Positions 48,061 to 61,056 are shown, counted from the stretch's first letter. The stretch: DNA of 64,000 nt from Eumeta japonica (GCA_005406025.1 BGZK01000493.1:124001-188000), one strand, 5' to 3'. Numbers and translations are program-made. The notes: generated from the sequence alone by a model not told the origin.

Positions 48061-51000
48061 AACAGAATGATTCAATAATCTCATTAGCCATATGAAAAAA
48101 ATTATATTCGTTAGTAAATGAATTATCATAAATAAATAAGAGCTAATAGGAATTATACAAAAAAGTTAGATCATAAAAATAAATATCTTTCGTAACAAAA
48201 GTTATTTATTTTTATGGTCTAATTTATCGTCTCTTAGATTTACATATTTACGTTTATACTGCATTTAAAGTTAATTTAATATCATCTTTATTTAAGATGT
48301 AAAATATATATAGGTTATTTTGCATATGGAACACATGTCAACATCTTATCTATATCATTCCTTTTAATATTATAACTCAATTAAGGTTGTTTTAAAAATA
48401 TCACAATATTTTTTTTCTATCAATCACACTTATGTTGAATATAACTTCGTTACCATATCTTTAATCGTTTATGAAAATTTTTAACATTTTTTTAAGTGAA
48501 AGGTGCGGTAGATTTTTTCGCTCTTTTCTGTTTATTAACTTTTCACCATCACATTGCAAGTCCATCAAAACCAACTCAAACTCGAAATGTCTGCTGTACG
48601 CCGTCCAACGACTCAACAATGTGTTGCGACATTTTAAGCTGCTGCACGGGTATCAGACCGAGATGGCAATTCTTAGGTGTAGCTTAAAATTACGATCCCA
48701 ACGTAAAGGTCTGTCGCTTCTACTAAAAAGATCTAGAGTACGCCGACCTTTCAGCACCAGAATCGAATCGAAGTTATGAGACATTCATCATGAAAATGCA
48801 TAGTACCGCACAACGTTCGTCTGTCATTAATCGAGAGACGAATGTCGCGATGAGATGGACCAATATAAATGACAGATTGATGCGTTGCAATCAAAGCGTA
48901 AAATGAAACTAGTCCACAAATTTAACATTTATTTTATTTAAACACAAAATTAGATTATGGTTACCGAAAAAAATCACTTGTAGCATTTCCCATTGTTGTG
49001 TAACTTTGAAATGTACTCTAGGTCGGTAATATGATATTACAAATAATATGTCTACTATTTTATAAAAAACAGTTTTGTCAAATTGAAAAAAAGCATTAAT
49101 TTTTTTTATATATGATAAAACTTCCAGTTGCACTAAAATGATCGGTATTGGGACATTCTGTTTGTTTATTAATTCTTTTGTTAACTATTAACTGATCAAT
49201 AAAAAGTTCGAGCTGAATTGAAGTTTTTGTCGAGCTCTCACAAGACGCGGATTCTTTTTCTGGTAACGTTTTGGTTGAGGTTTCACCTCTTTTATCCATG
49301 ACATACAATTCCAGGTATCATTTTGCGAGGATTGTAATTATTCGGAGTCACTTCATTTTTAATTAAGAATTTATTTCATTCGAAATTTTTAATTCGCAGT
49401 AGGTACGAGACGTCTGTAAATAAACTTCATCACATTGTTGCTCGAATTTTAACGTCCAGAATAATCTTCGGTATATATACTTCAATGTGTTTCTTTTAAT
49501 ATAGGAGTATTATTAAAATTAGGCTATGACGTATGTATTGACGATTTTTAAATCAATCAAAAAAAAGGACTAAATTATTGTAGGCTTGCGAGCTCGCACT
49601 AGCGAGCCCTGTATCAGGCTCGATCATCCTGGCGGCTTAAATATTACTGCTTTGTAAATTGAGAAACGAGAACAATATGTATTGATATAGTAATTTTAAA
49701 ATCTAATGAACTACGATATACTACGTAAGGTTTGAATTCGTTTAATTTTGTTCCACAGATTTATTACGTAGAAAAATTGCTTTACAATTTAATTTTATTA
49801 TATTCTGTATCGCGTAACCAAGCGTCTAATCTGAGATAATTTGCTTGACCTGACGGCGTCGGCCCGAATGTTTTAAATGCCATTTAGCATAACTCCTGCG
49901 CACGCTCATCTCCGTTTATCTTTTTACGCTAGCTCCAACTTATTGTAACACCAGTGCTATAAATATAATGTTGATATATGTTTAACTTTTACACAAAATG
50001 GCTTCCACAATTCCGGAAGTACGACATAGCGCCTTGAGTTGAATGCAAGCCGTATGTTATCGGACGACTACGATAGAGCTCTCTGCGGTCAATGTTAACA
50101 GTTTTTGGTCGAAAAACACAGCAATCTTTCATCTGATCCATATTAAATTTTAAAACAATCATAGGAACAAAATAAGAATCATCAAACACAAATCGTACTC
50201 AATGATTATAAACAGCATGTAATGAAAAGTCCAGGTTTTTTATTTTCAGTCATATTTCGGAAATTCTTCATCACAACCAGATAAAAAATGTATAGCATTA
50301 AACAAGAGTAGATATATATAGATTGATGACTACACTATAAGCGCGAACCAGGCTTGCGTCCATAGGGTTCAGTATCCAATTTTTGTTACAAAGTTTCTCT
50401 CTGTTAAATGCCTTGCTTTTCTCTAATATTTTTCCTTGCATATAATGGAAAATATACGAGGAAGAAAATATTGAAGTAAAAACAACTATCCCTATCTGTG
50501 TTATTTGTGTTATTCGAACAAAAAATCACGGAAAAAGAGTTGTGAACAAGACACTGTGTTTGTGCTGTGTTCGACATTCGTAATTACAGGTCATAAATTT
50601 ACAATAATTGTACAAAAAAGAGCTTCTTATTAAATTGGTCATAAACAACGACTCAAACAACAATCAACACACTCTCGCTGACTTTTTCCAAGAATATGCC
50701 TCTTATAATTTGCACTTAAACTTTTTTTTAATTTTACTACTCGCCAGTATTATTAGAAATTAGAATCCGGAAATCTAGAAATCTACATTCGTAACAGCAG
50801 GTTCGTTTGAATTATTACGTCTGCTTTTAGAAAACTGGTAGAACTAATACAAAACTTAATATTAGATGGTCTCCTGAAATTCTAATTAAGTGTACTTTCT
50901 ATTATTAACTGGACGGAGGCCGTATTAAAGCGGTAAAAAGATATTCGTGTTGTATGTACCAAATAAATGAAAAACGATAAAAATCGTATCACTCGTGAAC

Positions 51001-51217
51001 GCGTACGAGCTTTCACTTATAAACTTAACGATATTACGGCTGTTCAGTTCGATACGTACATTGATTATTTTCATTCTGAGCTCTGTCGGCCTATCTCAAT
51101 AAAGACGCAATGGATACGTCATGAATCCTGAAGTAACGGAATTCACGTCCCCGGCTGGTATCCGAGTAGCGGTTTACTATCACGAATGGAAAGGAGCCCG
51201 ACGCACATTTCACCCAG
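48061..51217. other. Intergenic DNA upstream of the cuticle protein gene
   Basis: An imperfect 20-bp inverted repeat (48166-48185 and 48203-48222, one mismatch, 17-nt loop) follows the palindromes. A 102-codon plus frame at 48471-48779 in a GC-richer patch is unidentified. The 2 kb before the gene hold no recognised regulatory element other than the core promoter listed separately. Confidence 0.4.
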
Positions 51218-51253
51218 TATAAATTGCTGGAGAAGATCACAAGCGACATCAGT
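51218..51253 (+). promoter_or_regulatory. Core promoter of the cuticle protein gene
   Basis: TATAAA at 51218-51223 and the arthropod initiator TCAGT at 51249-51253. The expected start site, the A at 51251, is 33 nt from the first T of the TATA box. The resulting 5' UTR is about 46 nt, short as in many cuticle protein genes. Confidence 0.85.
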
Positions 51254-51296
51254 CAGCCACCGACTTGCGTACCACACACCACCAAACAATAACGAC

Positions 51297-54200
51297 ATGA
51301 TTGCTTTCGTAAGTTTATTTTAATAATTTATTACTGTCAAAGAATTTGCTCGAATATGCCCTCGACGAGGGCTAAAGTACCTACATTTGAAAAATTCAAT
51401 AAGCGGAAGTATTTAATAATTTATGTTGTACTAACCCCATTTCTTATCGACTGTACTTCCGCAAAATTACTTCCTCCGAATCCTCTTCCAGATTTTTTAA
51501 TGGTTAGATATAAAATTAATGTGCATTCAGTTAAAATTTCAAATCAAATTGCAAATATTATGTTCAAAATTTATAAATCATTAAAAAAATATATTTTTTT
51601 ACTCTATAACCGGTTAATTTAGATGATGTTGCTTCTATTTCCAATTGCATAACTCGCAATTTTATGGCTTAGACCACATAAATATCCTCACCCGCGTTGC
51701 AATATATCACACCTATGCGATAATTGCATTTCCTGTTCTCGATTACGGCGGTGCTTTCAAAACCTATCAGCCGTGAATAACGAAAAACTGGTTGTGAGTT
51801 GTAATTTATAGCATAATATAATATGTTTATATACGTCTTACGATTGATTATATGGCTGTATGTTCTCTATGTTGCATAATTCTATGTTATATTAAAATCG
51901 ATGACTAGTGTACATAAATATTAAAAAATATTCAAAGAGTTGTATTAAAATCGCACCATTAAAATCAATCAAAAAATGTGAAGTAAGTTCTTTTCACCGA
52001 ATTCTTTCCAGTATCTAATAGAGACAAAACGACTGTATGATTTTCATTACAATAACAATGTAATGTAGTGCTTTTTAAAATATTAAAATCCGGTAATTCT
52101 CATACGACTGTTATATTCCACTTTTTTCGGAATTCCAAATCTGGTACTTCCAATTCGATATTTTTTGACATAACATTTATTTATTTATACAATTCCTAAA
52201 AAAAGTATACATTTATCGCATGTAAAATTAAATTTTTAATCAAATAAAACGCATTTCATATTTACAATTCTTAATAAATGTTTTAACCTCATATGTATAA
52301 CTAAATTACTAAGTTATCGATTCAATTTATAACACTAATTTTTCTTTATTTCCCTAGAAAATATCAGCCATCCTCCTGCTGGCCGCGGCGGCGTCCGCGC
52401 GCCCCTCCGAGGGCTGGGAGCCCGAAGGCCATTCTCACACCGAGCACACGAAGCCCTACCACGTGACGGTGGTGAAGCAGATCGGGGTGCCGATCCCCCA
52501 CCCGGTGGCGGTGTCGGTGCCGCAGTACGTCAAGGTGCCCATACCGCAGCCCTACCCCGTTCACGTGACCGTTGAACAACCGATTCACGTCCCCGTCTAC
52601 AAAGTAAGTCTTCCGATCGTACTGATATAAATTTTAGCTATAATCGTTGATAGATAGAAAGATGGAACTTGAGATTCCGTATCAAAAAATATTGAAATAT
52701 GACTTAAATTTTGTATAGGCGGTCGTCTTTGAGATTTAGGGCCTCTTCCACCGTCTACTTTTAAACTTGTATTTGGCTAAGAGTCACTTTTGTAATGGAA
52801 TTTGCTCTCCACGTCCTCCTTTTAATGGTTGTCCGGACTGACATCCTCTTAAAAGGATTTAATTTTAAAAGTGACTTTAGTGAATGTTAGTGCAAAGGAG
52901 ATAGATGGTGGATGGAGGTCCTAAGGCGGAATTTTCAAAATTATGAGCACTGTGTAGTTTGAGCTTTTATATCTGTTACGCACTTATCGGAATGTAATCT
53001 CAATCTAAATATTCTATGGTGCCAAATTACTTTTGTACAAAAAATGGACTTAAATTATATAAGTATATTCGCATTGTTCCTATAATAGATAAGAAATAAG
53101 CAAGACGTGCATAAAAGCTGTAGATAAAATACATGAATGTTGTTTTAGCTTTTATCATGCCATGGTTGTTGCAAAACTGACGCTACATTCGATATTATAT
53201 TAATATGGATCATTTACACATATTTTTACCCATGCAAGAGGATAGTTTATGATATGTATGGTAATAACAAACACTTAGATATTAGCCCATATCTTAATAG
53301 TAATTATTTATATCACGTCCAAAATAACTAAAATTTTGCATATTTCAACTAGTACATCGGCCCTTCGTTGAGCATAGATTTTCCACTAAGTAGAGGGTAT
53401 TAGTGATAGATATGAAACTATACGGAAACTCGAGTTGATGCCTTCACAGAAGTCCTAAAGTCTTAATTTGAAGGCTTTCTTCATAATTTAAAAATTTACA
53501 ACAAAATCAAATTTTTTGTTGTGAAAAAAGCCGTCCAGTACAAGATTTTTAGAACATGCGGCGTTATTATAACGATATTTCACTGCCTGCGAAGCTTAGT
53601 TAACAATGTATGCATTTTAAAATTATGACAAAATTTCCCCGACATGCAAATAGCATCACGATGTTTTGTTTCGTTGTTAATGCATGTTATAATTTATTAC
53701 AATGTGCACACATATAAGTAATGCAGGCAGGCGCGACCACCTCTCTTGCGTGGCACAAAAGGCTAATAAGAACAGAAATATCAGAATATATTGATATTTA
53801 ATCTGTCCGTAATTTATTCAGAATGGCGCGCAAAACTAAAATTGAGTACCTTTTTTTTTCCAACAAAAAAATTCATGTTATCGGAACGAACTGTCGGTGA
53901 ACGTAATGAGAAAGACGATAAAACAATAAAAATGCAGAGCAATTACGGGACAAGCCACCGCTATTATTCCACCATCATTCTCATCGGCACCGTGATATAA
54001 GTGCCGTTCACGTCACAACACCGATTGTTGCGCAACGACGAAAGTAAAAGTACGGCCGCCGAGTGCATTCTCGTTTTATTTATATTACATTCTTCTCTTT
54101 TTAAATCGTCCACGATCGGCGCGCATGCGTGACGCCCACAATGGCGGGAGATTGACGTTAAGGTGGCGCATGGCGCGTGGGTCTAATTTAAAATGTTACG

Positions 54201-54823
54201 GTTCTATTTCTCCCTTTACTTTGCTCGCGTAATGTCATCGCTCGTTAATTGAAGTCTCAATGGGACTCTAGATTTTGACTTAAAGTGATCTCAATATAAA
54301 GTCAGGTCGGAAGTTTTTATATATGTTAAAGTTATTGTACACTGAAATATTAATTGATGTTAGACAACTAATATCATTGTGTTATCAAATCCCTGTTTAA
54401 TCAAAATAGTTTATAAATTTATTAAAATTCTAAATACATATTATTCTATCGAATTGTATTTTTCTTTTGTTAAAAACTTTCGGGTGAGATATTAAAAGTT
54501 TAAATTTAATATGATCCACAATCTAATTGAAAAGAAAATTGGGCGCTTGTTATTAACTGACAATTAACGTACATTTACAGATAAGCTTTATAATACTGTT
54601 TTATTTATTCGTTATTATTAATATAAAATTTTATTGTCAGGTGGTGCCCCAGATCGTTGAAAAACCCGTCCCGTACACGGTCGAGAAGCCGGTGCCTTAT
54701 GAAGTCGAGAAGCCTTATCCCGTCGAAGTGGAGAAGAAGGTCGAGGTTCCCATCCCCAAGCCCTATCCGGTGCACGTCCCCGTATACAAACACATCTACC
54801 ACCACAAGGGTGGCAAGCACTAA
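51297..54823 (+). CDS. Secreted Pro/Val/Lys-rich cuticle-type protein (3 exons)
   Basis: Exons 51297-51308, 52358-52603 and 54641-54823 join to 146 codons. Both introns have GTAAGT donors and AG acceptors (CCCTAG, TTGTCAG) and lie between codons. The first exon holds only four residues (MIAF), a layout typical of insect cuticle protein genes. Residues 1-18 form a signal peptide ([14 protein letters not shown] core, cut near ASA-RP). The mature chain has a His/Glu-rich start, then alternating Pro/Val/Tyr/Lys repeats: [11 protein letters not shown] at 64-74, VEKPVPY twice at 92-106, and [15 protein letters not shown] at 122-136, ending in HHKGGKH. There is no chitin-binding Rebers-Riddiford motif; it fits the low-complexity cuticle or extracellular-matrix proteins of Lepidoptera. 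Exons are far richer in GC than the introns. Secretion to cuticle is inferred from composition. The gene stands alone in this window. Confidence 0.92.
51309..52357 (+). other. Intron 1 of the cuticle protein gene
   Basis: 1,049 nt, AT-rich, GTAAGT...CCCTAG. An 88-codon frame at 51356-51622 inside it is a chance frame. No repeat is recognised. First introns after a tiny signal-peptide exon often hold regulatory sites in this gene class, but I see none I can name. Confidence 0.85.
52739..52921 (+). mobile_element. MITE of the GGGCCTCTTCCACC family, copy 2, intronic
   Basis: 183 bp. The left end is GGGCCTCTTCCACCGTC and the right end, read inwards, is GGACCTCCATCCACCATC. TA lies on both sides (TTTA left, TAAG right). 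The interior has the same TTTTAAA words as the copy at 32245. It sits in sense orientation in intron 2 and does not disturb the splice sites. Confidence 0.8.
54001..54240. promoter_or_regulatory. CpG-rich block in intron 2
   Basis: It contains a perfect GTTGCGCAAC palindrome (C/EBP-type, about 54029-54038), an NRF-1-like GCGCGCATGCGTG (about 54119-54131) and ACAATGGCGGGAG (YY1-like). CpG density is well above the rest of the intron. It may be an intronic enhancer or a second promoter; there is no exon evidence. Confidence 0.3.
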
Positions 54824-55109
54824 AAATAACTTGGAATTACCCATGTAAATAGTACAGAGCGAAAAAGCTTATTTTTTAAGCGTGCCGCTTTATACCACAC
54901 TTTTAGTCTTAGACCCGTAGGGCTTGAAAGAACTAACTACGTTAGGTCCCTTGTAAATATACCAGTATGTAGATCTGGCGAAGATGTAGTTTCACCAGTA
55001 TTGACTACCGAAATGTGATATTTATTGTGTGTTAATATTATGATGTTGTTTGCAATCTGTTGTTGACTATTGTGTAATTTGTTGTTTAATTATAGTTATC
55101 ATTATTATT

Positions 55110-55115
55110 ATTAAA
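55110..55115 (+). terminator. Likely poly(A) signal of the cuticle protein gene
   Basis: ATTAAA lies 287 nt after the stop codon and is followed by T-rich sequence (TCTTTGTTTTACTATTTCTT). A canonical AATAAA at 55191-55196 is an alternative. Confidence 0.5.
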
Positions 55116-55199
55116 TAATTTTACTCTAACTCTTTGTTTTACTATTTCTTCTTGATATGAATCTAGCTTGATTTCATTATCTTAAATTAAAATAAAATA

Positions 55200-58100
55200 T
55201 CTGTCTATTTTTTATTTAATTCGCGGATAAACAATATATAATTTCCTAATAATAAATATTATCATATAATTTCCTTGAATATGCATGTACTTAATAAAAA
55301 AATGAGTAAATTAAACCATTAAAGCATAATATTATTCCCCAAAACCTAGAAACATTCCCTAGGAGAGTATGTGCTTCTGGGAATTCAATATTAACCTCTG
55401 TACATAGCATCGTCTACATAAATTATAAACACTTAAAAATTTCAGTCTTGGGTCTATAATGATCTTGTTAAAAACTATCATTTTCGTACAAAATAATTAT
55501 GATATTTACCGTAACTTATACTAAACGAGGTTCAAGTTACTTTTGGGCCAAGTTTCATTTAAAATTAGGGATACGTCAGACATTATGAAATTTTTGCAAT
55601 TAGTTTCCTAGTCATCACACGATTAATCATTACAGCAGTTATTACACGTTGACTGCTGGATAAAAGCTTCCACTCTATGCTTTCCCGAGGAACGGTCATA
55701 CCCCAATACCCTATCTATACAATTCCCCATCGTCGTTCATATAAATCAAGTCACCAGGTCGTTAGCCCACCTATTGGAGAGCCTTTGACTCAGTGACGCC
55801 AGTTCGGGATAGCCACTCAATAACCTTTCTTCGCCAACGGTTACCAGTTCTACGAGCTGTGTAACCGGCTCACTTTCATGTCAACTTTCTGATTTTACGG
55901 ATCACGTCGATTACAGACTCTTAGACAAATTTCCTCCTTCCTAGTTTTATCTTGCAGGAAAACGTCAATGTAGACCTGTTGAATTACTCAGATTACCTGC
56001 CCAACAGGTTTTGTCAATATAACATTTGCTAGCAAGAGGTTATTTTCCAGCTTTTGTACGTTATCGCCGGCAGTACGCGTTATTTGAAGAAGCGAAGACG
56101 AAACAAAATTTCCGAAATTGGAAAAAAACTGTTGTATTATCAATCACTCGCGTGGTTCACATGTTCAATACCAAGCACCACAGCTTTTTTCGAAACTGGC
56201 TCATGCTGGTGACCAGAAGTCATCAAAGCCTGCACGTGACAAATATTATAGGTTATAACTTCGTAAATAGATTGTATGTATGACTCAATAAAGTATGCTG
56301 CCGCTGGAAAACTAGAGAGCCAATTCAGAAGGGTTTGCGGTGTTCTCTATGAAGTATAGAGTCAACTTCGCTCGAGAACTTTAGATTCGACGACATATTT
56401 ACTTGACAATGAATATAAATATTGGCAGAAAATTATTATCTACTCTGAAATTTCCGGCGTCGACGAGACCATCCAGCGTTTATCGGTCTTCAATTTCATC
56501 ATAATATATCCAATGAACAAATACTTTTTTGAACATTTACACTACGTCACTCGACTGCATCTTTACAAATTGTTTGAATGACGTCACGTTTTACGGCCTT
56601 AGAAATCGCCCAGCGACGCCTCCGTAATCTGACATGTCGACTGAAGACTGCAATCTCATAGCTCATGTTGGCGCTTTGCAGTAATAGCTCAGCGACATAG
56701 GCTCGTACACTTAAGCGCGCATTCTATCTTGAGAGTTGAAAGTAAGAGAGTTACACTGTTTCGGTATAGAAAATAATATATGTATCGCTCCCACGTTACT
56801 TCTTGGGACGGCGCATGATTTAAATGAGGTTTGTTAATATGGACCCATCAAGAGCATTCCCCGCCAATTTACATTGAATGAAATTTCATTCAATGTAAAT
56901 TGAATGAAATTTCAATGCGCGATCAATCTAATTAGATTGACCGTGCATTTTGAAAGAATTATGGGAGTTTTTCAAATGTCCCGGTTGCAAATACAAAAAC
57001 TGAATCAGGTAGCTTGTATACTGGTCTCTTCAAATTCACTGATGACAAATAGTAATTGTACTAGAAACAATCTTGTCCTAATGGACACATGGAACAGAGG
57101 TTCATCCAAATTTCTTAAATCTTAAATCACTGGAAAAATTAATCAATGAATTACTATTTTTAAATCATAAATGTTCGAAAAACCGATAAAAGCATTTTAA
57201 GTTTGGAACTATATTTACAAATGGTTTTTGCGTTGCTTTAATTTCGCTACTTAAAAGTCCTTATTTTTTTTTAATTTAGTTTTTAATGTGGGTATAAAAA
57301 TATGTTGTAAATGACTTGTATTCTAACTCATTGTAAGATAAAATTTTAATTATCTAAAATGTTGAACATTTGCCCAATTAATCATGACTGATCACAACAG
57401 CATAAAATGGTTTTAATTCTAATCGAGTAGTACCGTTTTGTAATGGGCAATCTTCTTTAATCTCTCTCTCTATCTTTTTCTATTTAGGATTATTTCTTCA
57501 AAATTCCAATATAAATTCCACGTTGTCTACTTCTATAATGCCCTCGTCGAGCCATTGGGTTAGATGAAAGTATTTTTTGACTTTCCTCTATGAAAGCCGA
57601 AATTTTTCTCTAAATTAGAAAAGTTATTGTTTTCGACCCGATTGACATATAAATCATATTTCATCAGATGCCGTTTTAAAGTCGCGAAGGAGGATTTTTG
57701 TCTCTGTGTGTATGTTGGAGTTTGCACGTGCGTCTATGCATGCGTGTACCTGGAATGTCTTTTGAACGAATGGATCAATAGGATAGATGTCGATTTTCGC
57801 AAATAAATCTATTTTTTTGTTACAAAAATTCCGTCAAACATCGTAAGTCTCATTGAAATCAATTACATTCATCAAAAAACATCGTTGTAGAAACGTTAAC
57901 AAAGAATATATTTGTTATAGTAACTTTTAAATTTCTTTACCGCTTTATTTGCACAACCTAAATATTTTTTGAAACTCAAAAAACTACATTAAATGCTGCA
58001 GGCTCCGTTAAAATGCGTTGCTTCTTTTAAAAGATATCTCTGATAAAATATTTGCAAAAGCTAATTATTATTTTTCAACAAATTTATAATTAGGATTTTT

Positions 58101-58959
58101 TATAGCATTTTTAAAACGATAACGAGCATACGAGCTAACCATAGAAAAGGTGATGAACACTGTCCATTCACATCGGCAACCCCTGCGGCAACGCTGGTGC
58201 GTTACCGACTTTTATAGGGAGACATGTTTTTTTTCCTGCAGTGCACCTTGCCATATTTGATAGGAAATACAGCTGATAGTCAGATAATTCCAAAGTTTTA
58301 CCGTACCTGGAAGAAAATTGCGCATAAAGTGGTATATATACTGTATAGGCTAATAACACTGATTAATTCTTCAAAGCACTCCCCACAATATATGCCATAG
58401 AGCATACACAAAGATGGTACATCTTTACCCAAAGCCACTCGACGTCGAATGCTATCTAGAGGCAGTTGATGTTAAGGTACCTCGAACCATAAATAATGAT
58501 AGTACTCTGGATGTGGATGGAACTGCACTTTATAAAGATGGCTCGATGCATGTCTTAAAAGAATAAAAATCAGGATTTTATATTATTTTACATGAAAAAA
58601 ACCTGTGACGTTCGTGGGTTTCTTTAATATTTCACATTTCATTCCCAGAACATTTTTATGATTATAGACAAAATACATCTTTTAAAAAAAACCACATATT
58701 CAGCAAAAGACCTAAAAATAATAACATAGCGTATGCTTCCCGTCGGTGCATACTATATAGTCATTCATTGCAATATTTGTTTAATACATAATTACATTTA
58801 ATGAACTCTTCAAAATTATTACGTTTATATTATTCACGTAATTAAAATATTACGTTCTAAAAACCATCATCCGTGACCGATCGACGTGATCATGTCAAGA
58901 GATAGAGCCGCTTGTACATCGTGACACTTGAAATGACGCGGTGGCACATGATACAGCAC
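55200..58959. other. Intergenic DNA downstream of the cuticle protein gene
   Basis: No gene is recognised. It contains a 36-nt perfect palindrome at 56866-56901 (AATTTACATTGAATGAAA and its complement), followed by a second TGAATGAAATTTCA partial copy. The remaining open frames are short. Confidence 0.4.
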
Positions 58960-59130
58960 TCGGTGCGACCCCACTTTCACTGTCGGTCAAGGCCCCGGCG
59001 CGCGCGGTCGACGACTTCCACGAAGTCGTTCTTCCGCAGCCATCGGACGCATCGAACCTGTTCATTATTGATCCATTTTCCACATCGCCGACCGTGTGTC
59101 GTGTCTTTGTTCATGACGAGAATTAGAAAA
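58960..59130. other. GC-rich patch, possible exon on either strand
   Basis: A GC-rich segment in AT-rich DNA. The plus strand is open to a TAG at 59124-59126 with a protein-like run (AVDDFHEVVLPQPSDASNLF). The minus strand is also open (for example INNEQVRCVRWLRKNDFVEV). I see no convincing splice sites or start and recognise neither translation. Confidence 0.2.
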
Positions 59131-59717
59131 CATATGCAATTATAATGAATATTACAATATTCTGTATCACATTTCACAAATCAAGTACTTAAAAGGGGAA
59201 AAAAACTGTAAAAAGACATTATCCGCTCAAAGTTTGATTGATGCATGCTTTTTTAAGTGACGATTTAACACAATCTTGGAAACAGTAGAACAGTGAAAAA
59301 TAATCACAATGCTTTGAAGTAAATAAATAAAAAAAACAGTAAACATATTATCCATAAGTAGGTATGATGCACATTATCTAATATCCGCAAACAATTAAGT
59401 AGTTCCTGAACAATTTATATTGCTTCTTTTATTTCGTTTCCTAGCCTTCTAGACGAACTTTTTTGAATTAAATTTATGTATAACTCAAAATTTAAATTTC
59501 TAGCTTGAAAATCCTTTGGGCGAATATCAATTAATACGCAAGTGTATTTATTGCTTTAATTATCTATATCAGTTAGTCACAAAACATATATTTACGGATA
59601 ATACATCAACATCGCAGCCATTTCATAAGTTCTACTCTATGTTACAATTTATAATACATAGTTATAGACCAAACGACTACAATAGAACTTCAATAAAAAA
59701 CCTGCTAAGAGCATGTT
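59131..59717. other. AT-rich spacer
   Basis: Nothing recognisable. Confidence 0.5.
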
Positions 59718-60415
59718 GAACCATACTCACTCACGGTTATGAAGCCGTTACTACAAAGAAATGCACTACAGATGAAAAAAACTACATTGTCACATTTTTT
59801 CCACGTTTTCTGCGCACATATATACAAAAATTTTAGTCACTACAACTAGAGAAAGAAATAGGGATGTCGACTACTATACTTGAAATAGTGTAAACTACAA
59901 AGCACCCGTAAAAGAAAGTATCTTCGTGGCACTTACGTCCTTTTGTTAAGAAGCTCACTTTTTCAGCAATAACTCATAAACCGTATTGTCATGTTCAAAA
60001 TAACTTTAATTGAAAGTATTTATTAATCGTTAGCTTTGTGATTTTTTTTTAATTTTTTTAGATGTGTGGTTTAGAATATAAAGGGGAGGGACACAATTAC
60101 TACTATTTTGGGAGCGATTATTACGGAAAATATTGAATTAGTCAAAAAAATTGTTAAGAAGTAAAGTGTTTTTAAAAGAACTGTCGAAATATGCGCCACA
60201 TGTTAATATTTACATACAATGAGTGCACCCTAGAAATATTTATTTTTGTTATTTAACTACGAAACTAAGTAGTGTCTTATACAAAACACCTATACTCTGA
60301 ATTCCATGTATACACATCTTGTAGTTTTTGAATAAAATACCTATGACCAACGGACGGACGGACATGACGAAACTATAAGGATTCCGTTTTTATCATTTTG
60401 GCTCTCGGAACCCTA
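59718..60415 (+). repeat. About 700-bp interspersed repeat, copy 2
   Basis: The reverse-complement partner of 38117-38815, roughly 80-90% alike where I compared them (for example AGTGTAAACTACAAAGCACC, CTTACGTCCTTTTGTT). It ends with GGACGGACGGACATGACGAA and TTTTGGCTCTCGGAACCCTAA. Confidence 0.7.
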
Positions 60416-61056
60416 ATAAAAATGGGCATGCTTCACAATTCCATTATGTAAGAAAAGCATGAAAAGTTATTATAGGCTTAAGGAAGAAATAAAATAAATA
60501 AATAAATTTATTTTTAACTTGTCAGCTCACAAAAGACACTGGTCATTATATTCGCGCGCTATATCGCCGAAAACTTCCGAGACACCGGAAGGTAAATCTC
60601 GGAAGATATAAAAGCAAAAAAGGTGTCTAGTCTAATTGGAAATGAAATTTGAGTAAAGAAAAATGACAATTTTATTATTGAACGAAATGGTGGGTGAGAA
60701 ACTGCGAACACGGCTGAACTTAGTATCTACAATAATAACCATACATTGTACGAACGATTAACTTGAAAAATATGCTACATGATATTGAATGAGCCTGCAA
60801 AGCTGAAAGAGTGAAAGCTGAAGATATCTGAAGAGGAAAAAAATTAGGTAAGATGTGGTTATACGGGATACTTCAGGATTTTTTTGAACATGTTCAGAAC
60901 TTATGCAACCATCTAAAGATACGGTATACAAATGTGATAAAACATGACAAGACATAATTGTACCTAGTAAATTGAGAAAATTAGAAAGAATAGCTATGAG
61001 ACAATAACTTCGAAATATTATCGTGTGAAAGAAAACGGGCGTGTGTTAATGACAAT
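60416..61056. other. AT-rich spacer
   Basis: No gene or repeat that I can name; AATAAATAAATAAA runs near 60493-60508. Confidence 0.45.

Larger units (their letters stand above)
52604..54640 (+). other. Intron 2 of the cuticle protein gene
   Basis: 2,037 nt, GTAAGT...TTGTCAG. It contains a MITE (52739-52921) and a CpG-rich block (54001-54200) and is otherwise AT-rich. Confidence 0.85.

Noticed and set aside
52364..52588. 74-codon minus-strand open frame rich in His/Arg
   Set aside because: It is antisense to exon 2 of the cuticle protein gene, which explains its composition.
54605..54844. 79-codon minus-strand and 63-codon plus-strand frames over exon 3
   Set aside because: Shadows of the real exon 3 frame, caused by its regular codon pattern.
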